A stretch of 64,000 nucleotides of DNA from Actinoplanes italicus (GCF_003001815.1 NZ_PVMZ01000008.1:1-64000), one strand, 5' to 3'; shown: positions 16,193 to 24,854, counted from the stretch's first letter. Numbers and translations: made by a program. The notes: generated by a model from the sequence alone, not told the origin.

Positions 16193-17488
16193 TCAGGCGA
16201 ACGGCAGATAGGCCATGTCACGGCCGGAGACCAGGATCATGCCGTTCGAACCCACGGCGAAAACCTTCGCATCGGTACGCACATCGGCACGAACCGCCCC
16301 GGTTGAAGGTGCCAGCGCGGTCACCCGCCCCTTGGAGGCCACGATCGCGGCGTACGGAGTGAGGGCGGCACCCGCCTTCTCCCGGTCGTCCTGTTTCCAC
16401 ACGGTCTTGTCCTTGGTGAACGAGAAGCCCCGGACCGACCCGCCCTTGCCGATCACCGCGTGCGTGTCGCTGACGGCCAGCACGGTCGACTCCTTGTCGC
16501 CGTACCAGAGGTTCCGCCCGTCGTACCCGTTGATCAGAACCTCCCGGCCGTACGGGTCGACGCCGAGCACCACGTTGTAGCCACCCGCCGGATCCCGCGA
16601 CTGCTCACAGGCCGAACCGTTCTCGGCGGTCCGCAGGTTGAGCCCGTCACGCTCCCACACCTTCTGCCCGCCGGGCGGACTGCCGGCCACCACGCCGTAG
16701 TAGCAGGTGCCGTCCCGAGCCGTGCCGGTGACCGTGAGGACCCGCCCGCCGACCACCGCGACCCGCTGGTTGCGTTCCGGCCGCAGGGTCTGCACCAGCT
16801 TCCCGGTCGCCGTGTCGATCACCCGGACCTCGCCGTCGTGCGGCAGCCCGAGCAGGCCGGGCAGCACCGGCGGCCCGGCCACGTCGTCGTCCACCGCGCC
16901 GGAGATCAGCCGCCGGGTGTCCGGCAGATCGGGGTTGGCGGCGTCCAGGACGAAGCCGATGCTGCCGGTGCCGACACTCCACAGCTGGGAGCCGGAGCGC
17001 GGGTCCCAGGCGGTCAGCTTGCAGTCGTCGCCCCCACCGCAGGTCAGGTCCACGATCGCGTCCTGGTACGTCCACACCGCCGAGGCGGCCGTGTCGGCAC
17101 GGCGTACCGCCCCGGTGGCCGGGTCGAGGACCTGGTAGCCCTTGGTCAGCAGGCGGCCCGTCACCACCACGGCGTTCGCGCCCTTGCCCGCGATCGCGGC
17201 CCAGTCGGCGTCGGAGGACCAGAGTTTGACGGCCGCGGTCAGGCCGTAGGCCTCGACCGACGTCCGGTACTCGACGATCACCGCCTCCCCGGCGATGGCC
17301 ACGCTCTGCGGGGTGCCGCCGAGCGTCTGCTGCCAGGTGGTGCCCGGCGCGACCGGCCCGCTCGTGGTGATCCAGGACCAGACCTGCGGCCACGGGTTCC
17401 ACACCCGGGTGGTGGCCAGCACGGTGACGGCCACCGCGGCGACGGTGACCACCCAGAGTCCCTTCCAGGAACCGCCTCCCGAGGCCAT
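16193..17488 (-). CDS. Membrane-anchored PQQ-like beta-propeller protein
   Basis: It encodes 431 residues. One N-terminal membrane segment (LWVVTVAAVAVTVLATT, about 11-27) anchors an extracellular propeller. Blade signatures are VLDPATGAVRR, AWDPRSGSQLW, VIDTATGKLVQTL and ALAPSTGAV. Six cysteines in the extracytoplasmic part (for example TCGGGDDCK, TCYYG, ACEQS) may form disulfides. No enzymatic motif is seen. It lies 61 bp upstream of the class I fumarase on the same strand, so the two could share a transcript without an obvious functional link. Confidence 0.75.
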   Translation of the reverse strand: MASGGGSWKGLWVVTVAAVAVTVLATTRVWNPWPQVWSWITTSGPVAPGTTWQQTLGGTPQSVAIAGEAVIVEYRTSVEAYGLTAAVKLWSSDADWAAIAGKGANAVVVTGRLLTKGYQVLDPATGAVRRADTAASAVWTYQDAIVDLTCGGGDDCKLTAWDPRSGSQLWSVGTGSIGFVLDAANPDLPDTRRLISGAVDDDVAGPPVLPGLLGLPHDGEVRVIDTATGKLVQTLRPERNQRVAVVGGRVLTVTGTARDGTCYYGVVAGSPPGGQKVWERDGLNLRTAENGSACEQSRDPAGGYNVVLGVDPYGREVLINGYDGRNLWYGDKESTVLAVSDTHAVIGKGGSVRGFSFTKDKTVWKQDDREKAGAALTPYAAIVASKGRVTALAPSTGAVRADVRTDAKVFAVGSNGMILVSGRDMAYLPFA

Positions 17489-17550
17489 GCGGGCAGGGTA
17501 ATGACCTTCGATCCCGGAAGCGTCGAGCGCGGAATGCCCGTGTCGTTGCG

Positions 17551-18036
17551 TTATGCCTGACTTGCTGCCCGGACCAGGGGCACGGTCCGGTACGGGATCA
17601 ACTCGGCCAGCGCGATGATCGTGTGCGCCCGGACGATGCCCTCGTAACCCACGATCTGATCGATCACCCGCTGCAGGTCGGCGTTGGAACGGGCCACGAT
17701 GCGGCAGAGGATGTCCCCGCTGCCGGTGATCGTGTGCGCCTCCAGGACCTCGGGGATCTCGGCCAGATGCTCGGCGACGGCATCGTGGCCGTACCGCTGG
17801 CTGATCTCGAGCGTCACGAAACTCATCACGCCGAACCCGATCGCCGCCGGTTGGACCTCGGGCCCGAAGCCCTTGATCGCGCCCCGCGCGGTCAGCTTGT
17901 CGAGCCGCGCCTGCACGGTGCCCCGGGCGACCGCGAGCCGCCGGGAGAGTTCCAGCACACCGATCCGCGGCTCGGCCGCCAGCATCGAGATCAGGCGCGC
18001 GTCGAGCGCATCAAGCTGGACATTCTGCTCGCTCAC
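17551..18036 (-). CDS. Lrp/AsnC-family transcriptional regulator
   Basis: It encodes 161 residues from GTG 18036 (VSEQNVQLDALDARLI); a start nine codons upstream is possible because neither has a clear ribosome binding site. The N-terminal helix-turn-helix (VLELSRRLAVARGTVQARLDKL) is followed by a RAM/AsnC ligand-binding domain (FGVMSFVTLEI, HTITGSGDILCRIVA). These regulators sense amino acids as octamers. It is transcribed divergently from the RDD-protein/aminotransferase pair 170 bp away, which makes those genes plausible targets. Confidence 0.88.
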   Translation of the reverse strand: MSEQNVQLDALDARLISMLAAEPRIGVLELSRRLAVARGTVQARLDKLTARGAIKGFGPEVQPAAIGFGVMSFVTLEISQRYGHDAVAEHLAEIPEVLEAHTITGSGDILCRIVARSNADLQRVIDQIVGYEGIVRAHTIIALAELIPYRTVPLVRAASQA

Positions 18037-18206
18037 CCGGGGAACGTACCGCACCGATTGCACACGTTGCCCATCGAAGATCGCGACGGTTGCCCAGGAC
18101 CGCGGGCTGCGTCACCGTCAGGCCACCTGTGACACTGTGATCAGGCCCTCGCGCCGGGCGACCGCTGCGCAGGGAAGTGTCAGGCTGTCGTGGTAAAGGT
18201 TTGCGC

Positions 18207-19196
18207 ATGAGTTCCGTTTCCGCGGGTTGGTACAAGGACCCGGCCGACACCAGTACCCAGCGCTATTGGGACGGTGAGGGCTGGCTGGGCAAAGCCATCC
18301 CGGCGGACGCCGTGCCACCGGACGGCCCGCCCGCGGCCGAACCGGAACCCCCCGCGCCGGACCCCGTGCCCGCCACCCCGGCCCAGCCTCTTCCCCAGCC
18401 GGTCACAGGCCCACCGGTCGCCGGCCCACCGGTCGCCGGCCCACCAGTCGCCGGCCCACCGGTCCCGCCGCCTCCCCCTGGATGGATGCCTCAGCCGCCA
18501 CCGCCGCCGGGCTGGCAGCCGCCGCCCGGCATGCAGCCGCCACCGGGATGGCAGCCTCATCCCGGGGCACAGCCCATGCAGGCGCAGCCCTACCCCTATC
18601 CGTATCCCATGCCGCTGCCCGAGGTCCGGCCGCACGGCATGGCACTGGCCGGGCTCGGCAAGCGGCTCACCGCGCGGCTCATCGACATCTTCGCGGTGCT
18701 GATCCTCAACATCGTGGTCAACGGCTACTTCGGATACCTCTACCTGCAGGACTTCCGGCCGGCCTTCCGCAATTACATGGAGGAGGTGGCGGCCGGCAAC
18801 ACCGCGCCGATCCTCCAGGTCACCGAGCGCATGCAGACGCTGTCGGTGGCGATGGTCATGATCGCCACGCTCGTCTGGCTGGCCTACGAGGCGCCCGCGA
18901 TCGCCAGCAGCGGCCAGACCCTCGGCAAACGGATCCTGGGGATCAAGGTCGTCCCGGTGGAGAAGAACGAGCCGCTCGGCTTCGCCCGGGCGTTCGCCCG
19001 ATGGGGCCGGCTCGGCATCTGGAACCTCTTCTGGTGGTGCGGCGTCGGCCTGATCGTCCAGTTCGTCTTCGCGCTCTCGCCCGCCTTCGACCCCCGCCTA
19101 CGGCAGGCTTGGCATGACAAGGCGGCGGCCACCGTCGTCGTCGACGTGCCGCCCGGCGGAACCCCACCGAGCACCCCATCCGGAGGATCCCGATGA
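18207..19196 (+). CDS. RDD-family membrane protein with DUF2510 N-terminus
   Basis: It encodes 329 residues from ATG 18207, with AAAGG upstream. The N-terminus holds a DUF2510-type motif (GWYKDPADTSTQRYWDG). A long Pro-rich linker follows with VAGPP repeated three times and PPPPGW repeats (to about residue 140). The C-terminal RDD domain has membrane helices (LIDIFAVLILNIVVN; TLSVAMVMIATLVWLAYEA; WNLFWWCGVGLIVQFVF) and the conserved GQTLGKRILGIKVV loop. RDD proteins are thought to work in transport or ion exchange. It overlaps the aminotransferase gene by 4 bp (ATGA). Confidence 0.85.
   Translation: MSSVSAGWYKDPADTSTQRYWDGEGWLGKAIPADAVPPDGPPAAEPEPPAPDPVPATPAQPLPQPVTGPPVAGPPVAGPPVAGPPVPPPPPGWMPQPPPPPGWQPPPGMQPPPGWQPHPGAQPMQAQPYPYPYPMPLPEVRPHGMALAGLGKRLTARLIDIFAVLILNIVVNGYFGYLYLQDFRPAFRNYMEEVAAGNTAPILQVTERMQTLSVAMVMIATLVWLAYEAPAIASSGQTLGKRILGIKVVPVEKNEPLGFARAFARWGRLGIWNLFWWCGVGLIVQFVFALSPAFDPRLRQAWHDKAAATVVVDVPPGGTPPSTPSGGSR
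18414..18466. repeat. Short tandem repeat coding VAGPP
   Basis: The unit GTCGCCGGCCCACC(A/G) occurs three times in a row inside the RDD gene and encodes the repeated Val-Ala-Gly-Pro-Pro linker. It is a simple in-frame expansion in a disordered linker. Confidence 0.6.
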
Positions 19197-20269
19197 CCCG
19201 CCTGACCCGCGCCGACCTGGATGCGCTGCCCAACTACGTGCCCGGCCGCAACGTCGCCGACCTGGCCCGTGAGCTGGGCATCGCCGAGGCCGTCAAACTG
19301 GCCAGCAACGAGGTGCCGTACGGCCCCCTCCCCGGCGTGGTCGAGGCGGTCACCGAGGCCGTCCGGTCGGTCCACCGGTACCCGGACATGGGCGTGGTCG
19401 AGCTGCGCGACCGCATCGGCGCCTGGCTCGGTGTCGCCCCGGCCCGCGTCGTGACCGGCTGCGGTTCGGTGGCACTGGCCGAGATCCTCGTCAAGGCCAC
19501 CTGTTTGCCCGGTGACGAGGTCGTCTACTCGTGGCGGTCGTTCGAGGCGTACCCGATCATCGCGGCCGGGGCCGGCGCCACCAGCGTGCGGGTGCCGAAC
19601 ACCGCCGCGCACGGGCACGACCTGACCGCCATCGCCGAGGCGATCACCGACCAGACCCGCCTCGTCTTCGTCTGCAACCCGAACAACCCGACCGGCACCT
19701 TCCTGCGCAAGGCGGAGATCGACCGGTTCCTCGCCGACGTGCCCTCCGACGTGCTGGTGGTGCTCGACGAGGCGTACAGGGAGTTCGTCACCGACCCTGA
19801 CGTGCCCGACGGCGTCGAGGTGTACGGCGACCGCGCCAACGTGGTCGTGCTGCGCACCATGAGCAAGGCGTGGGGCCTGGCCGGCCTGCGGATGGGCTAC
19901 CTGGTCGCCCAGCCCGAGGTCGCGTCCGCCGTCCGTAAGGTCGTCACCCCGTTCTCCACCAGTCTGGTCGCGCAGGCGGCGGCCCTCGCGGCCCTCGACC
20001 AGGAGGATGAGGTACGCCGTCGCTGCGCCCTGGTCGTGGCCGAGCGGACCCGCGTGGCGGAGGCGCTGCGCAAGCTGTCGCTCGACGTGCCGGACAGCCA
20101 GGCCAACTTCGTGTGGCTGCCACTCGGTGACCGGACCGCGGCGTTCGCCTCCGCCTGCGAGAACCGCGGGGTCATCGTGCGTGGCTTCCACCCCGAGGGC
20201 GTCCGCGTGACGATCGGCACCCCCGAGGAGAACGACCTTTTCCTGGCCGCAGCCGAGGCGGCTCTGTAG
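19193..20269 (+). CDS. hisC: HisC/Pat-family PLP aminotransferase
   Basis: It encodes 358 residues. The ATG overlaps the RDD stop codon by 4 bp and is preceded by GGAGGA. It is a fold-type I aminotransferase: substrate loop YPDMGVVELRD, CNPNNPTGT, the aspartate in LDEAYREF, the PLP lysine in TMSKAWGLAGLRMGY and the carboxylate-binding arginine in GVRVTIG. The nearest type I know is actinobacterial Pat/HisC2, which transaminates aromatic amino acids, so the true substrate may be phenylalanine or tyrosine rather than histidinol phosphate. No other his genes are near. The adjacent Lrp/AsnC regulator supports a role in amino acid metabolism. Confidence 0.85.
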   Translation: MTRLTRADLDALPNYVPGRNVADLARELGIAEAVKLASNEVPYGPLPGVVEAVTEAVRSVHRYPDMGVVELRDRIGAWLGVAPARVVTGCGSVALAEILVKATCLPGDEVVYSWRSFEAYPIIAAGAGATSVRVPNTAAHGHDLTAIAEAITDQTRLVFVCNPNNPTGTFLRKAEIDRFLADVPSDVLVVLDEAYREFVTDPDVPDGVEVYGDRANVVVLRTMSKAWGLAGLRMGYLVAQPEVASAVRKVVTPFSTSLVAQAAALAALDQEDEVRRRCALVVAERTRVAEALRKLSLDVPDSQANFVWLPLGDRTAAFASACENRGVIVRGFHPEGVRVTIGTPEENDLFLAAAEAAL

Positions 20270-20279
20270 AGATGCTCCG

Positions 20280-21503
20280 TCAGTGGGCGGCGGCTTCGGC
20301 CTCCGCCCTCTGATGGTCCTCGGCGGTGATCCGGCGCGGGAAGACCGCCGGGGACAGCGCGGTGATGATCGAGGCGGTCAGCGCCAGGGCACCGGCCAGC
20401 AGCGGCAACGTACCGAGGTAGCCGGCGCTGACCAGCCGCTCGCCGAGGAAGGCACCGCCGCCGATGCCGATCTGGAAGGCGACCACGTAGACGGCCGAGG
20501 CGGCGTCGCGGGCGGTTGGCGCCACGCGTAGCGGTGCGGTGGACAGGAACACCGGGATGGCCGTGAAGGCGCCGCCCCAGAGCAGTGTGAAGACGATCGT
20601 CGGCACCGGGCCCAGCACGGGGGCCAGCATCACCACCGAGAGCGCCACGGTCGCCGACAGGCCGATCACCAGTGGCCCGGGCCGCCGGTCCACGAACCGT
20701 CGCACCACGAAGTTGGCCAGCAGGCCGACCGCGCCGTACCCGAGCAGCAGCGCGCTCAGTGCGGCACCGTCCAGCCCGGCGTCCCGGCGGACCAGCGGCG
20801 CGATGTAGGTGTAGGCCGCGAAGTGCCCCACCACCAGTACCGTGGTGACCACGCAGAGCCGGGCGACCCGCCCGTTGCGCAGGATCCCGATCGCGTTGCG
20901 CATCTGCTGCCCGGTCCGCGCCTCCCGGTCCCGGGGCAGCGCCGGCAGCTTCGGCAGCACCGCCAGCAGCAACGCCACACAGATCGCGCCCGCCACCGCG
21001 AAGATACCGACCGCGACCCGCCAGCCGAGCCACTGACCGAGGGCCGTACCGGCCGGCACCCCGAGCACGATGGCCAGCGAGTTCCCGACGAAGACCATGG
21101 CCGTCGCGCGACCGCCCTGCCCCGGCGGCGCCAGACGGAGGATGATCGGCGCGATCACCGACCAGAACACCCCGTGCGCAAGAGCGCAGATCAGCCGGGA
21201 CAGCATCAGGATGAGGAACGTCGGCGCCACTGCCGCTGCCGCCTGCGACACCGCGAACACCGCTACGGTGACGGCGATCAGTGTGTGCCGGGGCACCCGC
21301 ATGGTGAGCGCGGTCAACGGGATCGTGCTGACCGCGGCGATCACGGCGTAGCTGGTCAGCAGCAGGCCGACCTGCGCTTCGGTGACGTCGAGGTCGGCCG
21401 CGATCTCCGGTAGGAGACCGACCGGAAGGGTTTCGGCGGCGACGTAGCAGAAGGTGGAGGTGCCGAGGACGACGAGCGCCGGGCGGTTGAGCTTCACCCC
21501 CAC
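20280..21503 (-). CDS. MFS transporter, probable efflux type
   Basis: It encodes 407 residues with about 12 membrane helices. The layout (DUF of two six-helix halves, loop RMNAI-like between them at about residues 195-215, motif-A-like FVDRRPGP) matches the DHA1-type family of sugar-efflux/arabinose-efflux and drug exporters. It starts at GTG 21503, with GTG 21497 as an alternative; neither has a good ribosome binding site. It is divergent from a ROK regulator with a palindrome between them, so that regulator probably controls it. The substrate cannot be told. Confidence 0.85.
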   Translation of the reverse strand: MGVKLNRPALVVLGTSTFCYVAAETLPVGLLPEIAADLDVTEAQVGLLLTSYAVIAAVSTIPLTALTMRVPRHTLIAVTVAVFAVSQAAAAVAPTFLILMLSRLICALAHGVFWSVIAPIILRLAPPGQGGRATAMVFVGNSLAIVLGVPAGTALGQWLGWRVAVGIFAVAGAICVALLLAVLPKLPALPRDREARTGQQMRNAIGILRNGRVARLCVVTTVLVVGHFAAYTYIAPLVRRDAGLDGAALSALLLGYGAVGLLANFVVRRFVDRRPGPLVIGLSATVALSVVMLAPVLGPVPTIVFTLLWGGAFTAIPVFLSTAPLRVAPTARDAASAVYVVAFQIGIGGGAFLGERLVSAGYLGTLPLLAGALALTASIITALSPAVFPRRITAEDHQRAEAEAAAH

Positions 21504-21514
21504 ACAATAAACTC

Positions 21515-21528
21515 TAAGCTAGAGCTTA
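21515..21528. promoter_or_regulatory. Candidate operator between MFS and ROK genes
   Basis: TAAGCTAGAGCTTA has perfect 6-bp arms around AG, and an overlapping palindrome CTCTA-AGC-TAGAG begins at 21512. It lies in the 40-bp divergent spacer, where it would cover both promoters. This is the expected place for an operator of the ROK repressor. Confidence 0.5.
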
Positions 21529-21543
21529 AGAAGGATGACGATT

Positions 21544-23001
21544 GTGACGACCCGCTCCACCGAACTGCTCCGCATCGTGCACCGCCACCCCGGCGTGACC
21601 AGAGCCGACGCGGCCCGCATGCTCGGCATCGGCACCGGCGCCGCCACCGAACTCGTCACCAAACTCAGCCGCGCGACCCTCCTCACCCAGGCACCGGCCG
21701 CACCGAGCGGCACCCGCGGCCGCCCCACCACGGTTCTGCTTCCCCACCCCGACGGCCCGCTCGTCCTCGCGCTCGCCGTCACCCACGAGGCGTGGCGCTT
21801 GGACGTCGTCGAACTCGGCGGCGCCACCATCGCCTCCGTCGCGGAACGGCACGGCGACGCCCGATGGGCCGAGGTCCGATCAGCGGTCGCCGCCGCAATC
21901 AAGGATCTGACGACGCGGTACGGCCACAGGCTGCGCGCCATCGGCATCTCCGTCCCCGGCCCCGTCTCCCGCACCCTGCGCCTGGAGGCGTTCAAGTCCG
22001 ACTGGCACGGCATCGACCTCAACGACCTCTGGCCCGAAGCCGACCTCCTGGTAGCCGGCAACGACGCCACCCTGGCCGCCACCGCCGAACACCGCCGAGG
22101 CGCCGCGACCGGTGCGGCCGTGGCCCTGCACCTGCGCATCGAGGCCGGCCTCGGCGGAGCCGTGATCGAGGACGGCCGGCCGGTGATCGGCGCACACGGA
22201 GCCGCCGGCGAGTTCGGCCACATGCCCTTCGGCGACCCGGCCGTACGTTGCGGTTGCGGCGCCAACGGCTGCTGGGGAACCGCCATCGACGGCACCGCCC
22301 TGGCCCGCATCCTCGGCGCCCCGCGCCCCCGCGACCCGGTCACCTACGCCCGCCGGGTGATCGCCACCGCGGCCCGGGCCCTGACCACACAGCGAGCGCG
22401 CCAGGATCTGGCCGGCCTCCCCCCACCCCTCAGCACGCCTCCCTCGACGCCCACTCACACCACCACCGCCAGTCCGCCTGCCCCCAGCGCACCTCCGCCA
22501 ATGGCCGCTCACGCCACCACGGCCGACCGGCCCGCCCTCGCGCCCCCACCAACAGCCGCTCACGCCACCACGGCCGACCTGCCCGCCCTCGCGCCCCCGC
22601 CAACGGCCGCTCACGCCACCACGGCCGACCGGCCCGCCGAGCCCGGCATCACGCCGGGGTCATCCGCCTCGACCAGTCCGTACAGTTCCGGCGAGACTGG
22701 CCCGGACACCGACCCGGTCGCCGCCGCCGAGGCCGTCCGAACCGTGGGCATCGCCCTGGGCCGCGGTATCGCAGGCCTGGTCAACGCACTCGACCCCGAC
22801 CTGGTCACCCTCGGCGGCCTCGGTGTCGACCTGCTCGCCACGGTCCCCGAGGCGATCGAGTCCGCCTACCGAGACGGCCTCATGCTGATCCACCGCGACT
22901 CACCGCCACCGATCCTCCCGGCAGCTCTCCCCGACGACGAGGGCCCGATCGCCGGCGCAGCCGAGGAGGCCTGGTCAGCCTTGCTCCCCCACCTGACCTG
23001 A
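21544..23001 (+). CDS. ROK-family transcriptional regulator with a repeat insertion
   Basis: It encodes 485 residues. GTG 21544 lies 8 bases after AAGAAGGA; ATG 21535 is too close. Helix-turn-helix at about 15-40 (TRADAARMLGIGTGAATELV), then a ROK sugar-kinase-like domain with the zinc motif CGCGANGCWGT. Between about residues 295 and 395 a Pro/Ala/Thr-rich insert interrupts the ROK domain; it contains a 17-residue repeat (AAHATTADRPALAPPPT). The domain then resumes at VAAAEAVRTVGIALGRG and ends normally. Such an insert is absent from ordinary ROK regulators. The protein probably represses the divergent MFS gene in response to a sugar. Total length is about 90 residues above the family norm. 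Confidence 0.85.
   Translation: MTTRSTELLRIVHRHPGVTRADAARMLGIGTGAATELVTKLSRATLLTQAPAAPSGTRGRPTTVLLPHPDGPLVLALAVTHEAWRLDVVELGGATIASVAERHGDARWAEVRSAVAAAIKDLTTRYGHRLRAIGISVPGPVSRTLRLEAFKSDWHGIDLNDLWPEADLLVAGNDATLAATAEHRRGAATGAAVALHLRIEAGLGGAVIEDGRPVIGAHGAAGEFGHMPFGDPAVRCGCGANGCWGTAIDGTALARILGAPRPRDPVTYARRVIATAARALTTQRARQDLAGLPPPLSTPPSTPTHTTTASPPAPSAPPPMAAHATTADRPALAPPPTAAHATTADLPALAPPPTAAHATTADRPAEPGITPGSSASTSPYSSGETGPDTDPVAAAEAVRTVGIALGRGIAGLVNALDPDLVTLGGLGVDLLATVPEAIESAYRDGLMLIHRDSPPPILPAALPDDEGPIAGAAEEAWSALLPHLT
22504..22640. repeat. 51-bp tandem repeat inside the ROK gene
   Basis: The start GCCGCTCACGCCACCACGGC occurs at 22504, 22555 and 22606, an exact 51-bp period with about 2.7 copies. 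The copies differ at only a few bases, so the expansion is recent. Each unit adds 17 codons and keeps the frame. Confidence 0.8.
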
Positions 23002-23011
23002 TCCCGCCCGC

Positions 23012-23361
23012 GGTGACCTGCGCCCACCCGGCAACCGCAAATCACCACGCACAAGCCCGGCACTTCCCTGTGGTGACCTGCGTCCACCGGCAGACCGCAA
23101 CTCACCACACAAAGCGCCCCACCTGACAACGTGGCGACTTGCGCCCACCCACAGACCGCAACTCACCACGCAAAGTGGTACCCGACATCGTGGTGATCCG
23201 CGCCCACCCACAGACCGCAACTCACCACGCAAAGTGGTACCCGACATCGTGGTGATCCGCGCCCACCCACAGACCGCAACTCACCACGCACCACGGCCAG
23301 CACGTCCCCGTGGTGACACACGGTTCGATCCGCGTTCGATCCGCGCCAGACGTCACCACGC
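23012..23361. repeat. Array of six ~60-bp hairpin repeats
   Basis: Units begin at 23012, 23072, 23133, 23192, 23251 and 23312 (periods 60, 61, 59, 59, 61). Each has GGTGA(C/T)C-GCG(C/T)CCACC near the left and CAGACCGCAACTCACCAC at the right; the outer GTGGTGA and TCACCAC are complementary, so every unit can fold into a hairpin. Units 3 and 4 share an identical 14-bp joint (TGGTACCCGACATC). The last unit is degenerate but keeps both ends. The array fills the space between the convergent ROK and propeller genes and holds no supported gene. Confidence 0.8.
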
Positions 23362-23372
23362 AACGGCGGCGC

Positions 23373-24854
23373 TCAGTCAGGCAGTGCGGCGACCAGGACA
23401 GCGTCGAGGGTCAGGTAGTAGATCGGCGACTCCGGATCGTCCGGCGCATCCCGGTTCAGGCGCTCCATCGACAGAAAACCATCGGTCAGGTGATACAGCC
23501 CGGGCTTCCAGTCGGTGTTGTCCACCGGGTCGGGCGGGAACGTCATCGGGAACGAGTACTTGAGCACTCCGGTCTGAGCATCCACCCCCCTCAGCATGTT
23601 GTCCGGCGTCAGCAGCAGAACCGTCCGCAAGTCTGCACCCAGCACCCGAGCGGGCCCGGAAGTTATCCACAATGCCGCTCCATCCACAGACCGCGCGGCG
23701 ATCTCCGCGGAATAGGTGGAGTGTGGGTCCCCGGACGCCGAGGTTCCGGCGTCCGCGGGCAGGGTCGGCGCCGAGTCGGAGGACGGCCCACTGCCGTCGG
23801 CCGACGCAGAGGCCGACGGCAGCCCGGCAGCACCGGACGAGGCCAAGGCTGCGGCTCCGGCAGCAGAAGACGAGGCCGAAGCTGCGGCTCCGGCAGCAGA
23901 AGACGAGGCCGAAGCTGCGGCTCCGGCAGCAGAAGACGAGGCCGAGGTTGATGCCCCGGCGGCACCAGACGGGGCCGGGGTGGGCACAGCCGCCGGCGAC
24001 GGAGCGACAGGAGGCGCGGAGTGCGCGGAGGAGCCGATGAGCACGACCCCGGCGGCGAACGTGGCGGCCGGGTCGTCGAGCGCCGGCACGCGACGGGGCT
24101 CGGCCCCGCTGACGAGCCAGCCCTGCCCGGCGCCGTCGCGGACGGCGTCACAGTCGGAGGTCCCACAGCCCACGGGTGCGTAGGGGCCGGCCGGCCAGCC
24201 GGTGAGCGGCGCACCCGACGTCGCCTCGTAGGCACCGGTCGCGCAGAGATACGCCCCGCCGCTGGTGGTGATGCCTTCCGTGCACCCGGCCGGGACGGTC
24301 GTGGTCCAAATCGACTGGCCGTTGCTCACCGCGTACCCGGAAAGGCTCTGCCCCTCGGTGACCACGAGGGTGCCGCCGGCGAGACGCAGGCCGGGAGGGT
24401 TCCAGACCGCCGCGGCGCCGGTGCGGTGTCCGGCATAGCCGGGCGCCGCCGGGCCGTCAGCCCGCCAGGTTTCTTTTCCGGTACGGGAGTCGATCGCGAC
24501 CAGTTTGCCGTCGGACCACCGGGTGACGACCGTCGTGCCGCTCGCGACCACCGCGCTGAGCTGCTCGGGCCAGCGGCGGAACGACCAGCGGGCGGTGTAG
24601 ACGGTTCGCGCGGTGACCGGGCCGTCGGCCCGCACCTGGTGTTTCGCCGCATAGACGCGGACGCGCCCGTCGACGATGAGCGGAGCCACGTTGAGGCGGC
24701 TGGTCACACCGAGGAGCGTGGTCGACGGCGTGGGAGGGTTCGGCGTCCTGGCACTCGCCGACAGCTCCGCGGGAGCCAGCACACGCCAGCCGATCAGGCC
24801 GCTCACCACCAGCAGAAGCGCGGCCGCCATGATTCGCAGCAGCACCCGGGTCAC
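23373..24854 (-). CDS. Membrane-anchored PQQ-like propeller protein with low-complexity insert
   Basis: It encodes 493 residues. An N-terminal anchor (IMAAALLLVVSGLIGWRVL) precedes propeller blades (AIDSRTGKETW, YAVSNGQSIWTTT). After about residue 275 the fold is broken by a Ser/Ala-rich stretch of roughly 90 residues containing three near-identical SSAAGAAASA units, then a final part with the blade tags VDGAALWI and VDAQTGVLKYSF. Cysteines in AGCTEG, YLCAT and CGTSDCD may be disulfide-bonded. It is convergent with the ROK gene across the hairpin array. Function unknown; the third propeller protein in the window. Confidence 0.75.
   Translation of the reverse strand: MTRVLLRIMAAALLLVVSGLIGWRVLAPAELSASARTPNPPTPSTTLLGVTSRLNVAPLIVDGRVRVYAAKHQVRADGPVTARTVYTARWSFRRWPEQLSAVVASGTTVVTRWSDGKLVAIDSRTGKETWRADGPAAPGYAGHRTGAAAVWNPPGLRLAGGTLVVTEGQSLSGYAVSNGQSIWTTTVPAGCTEGITTSGGAYLCATGAYEATSGAPLTGWPAGPYAPVGCGTSDCDAVRDGAGQGWLVSGAEPRRVPALDDPAATFAAGVVLIGSSAHSAPPVAPSPAAVPTPAPSGAAGASTSASSSAAGAAASASSSAAGAAASASSSAAGAAALASSGAAGLPSASASADGSGPSSDSAPTLPADAGTSASGDPHSTYSAEIAARSVDGAALWITSGPARVLGADLRTVLLLTPDNMLRGVDAQTGVLKYSFPMTFPPDPVDNTDWKPGLYHLTDGFLSMERLNRDAPDDPESPIYYLTLDAVLVAALPD
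23848..23946. repeat. 33-bp tandem repeat inside the propeller gene
   Basis: GCTGCGGCTCCGGCAGCAGA starts at 23848, 23881 and 23914, an exact 33-bp period with three nearly identical copies. It encodes an 11-residue Ser/Ala repeat on the minus strand and keeps the frame. Confidence 0.8.

Noticed and set aside
23012..23361. CRISPR array
   Set aside because: The period is regular, but the conserved part is about 45 bp, the joints are only about 14 bp and two are identical, and no cas genes are present.
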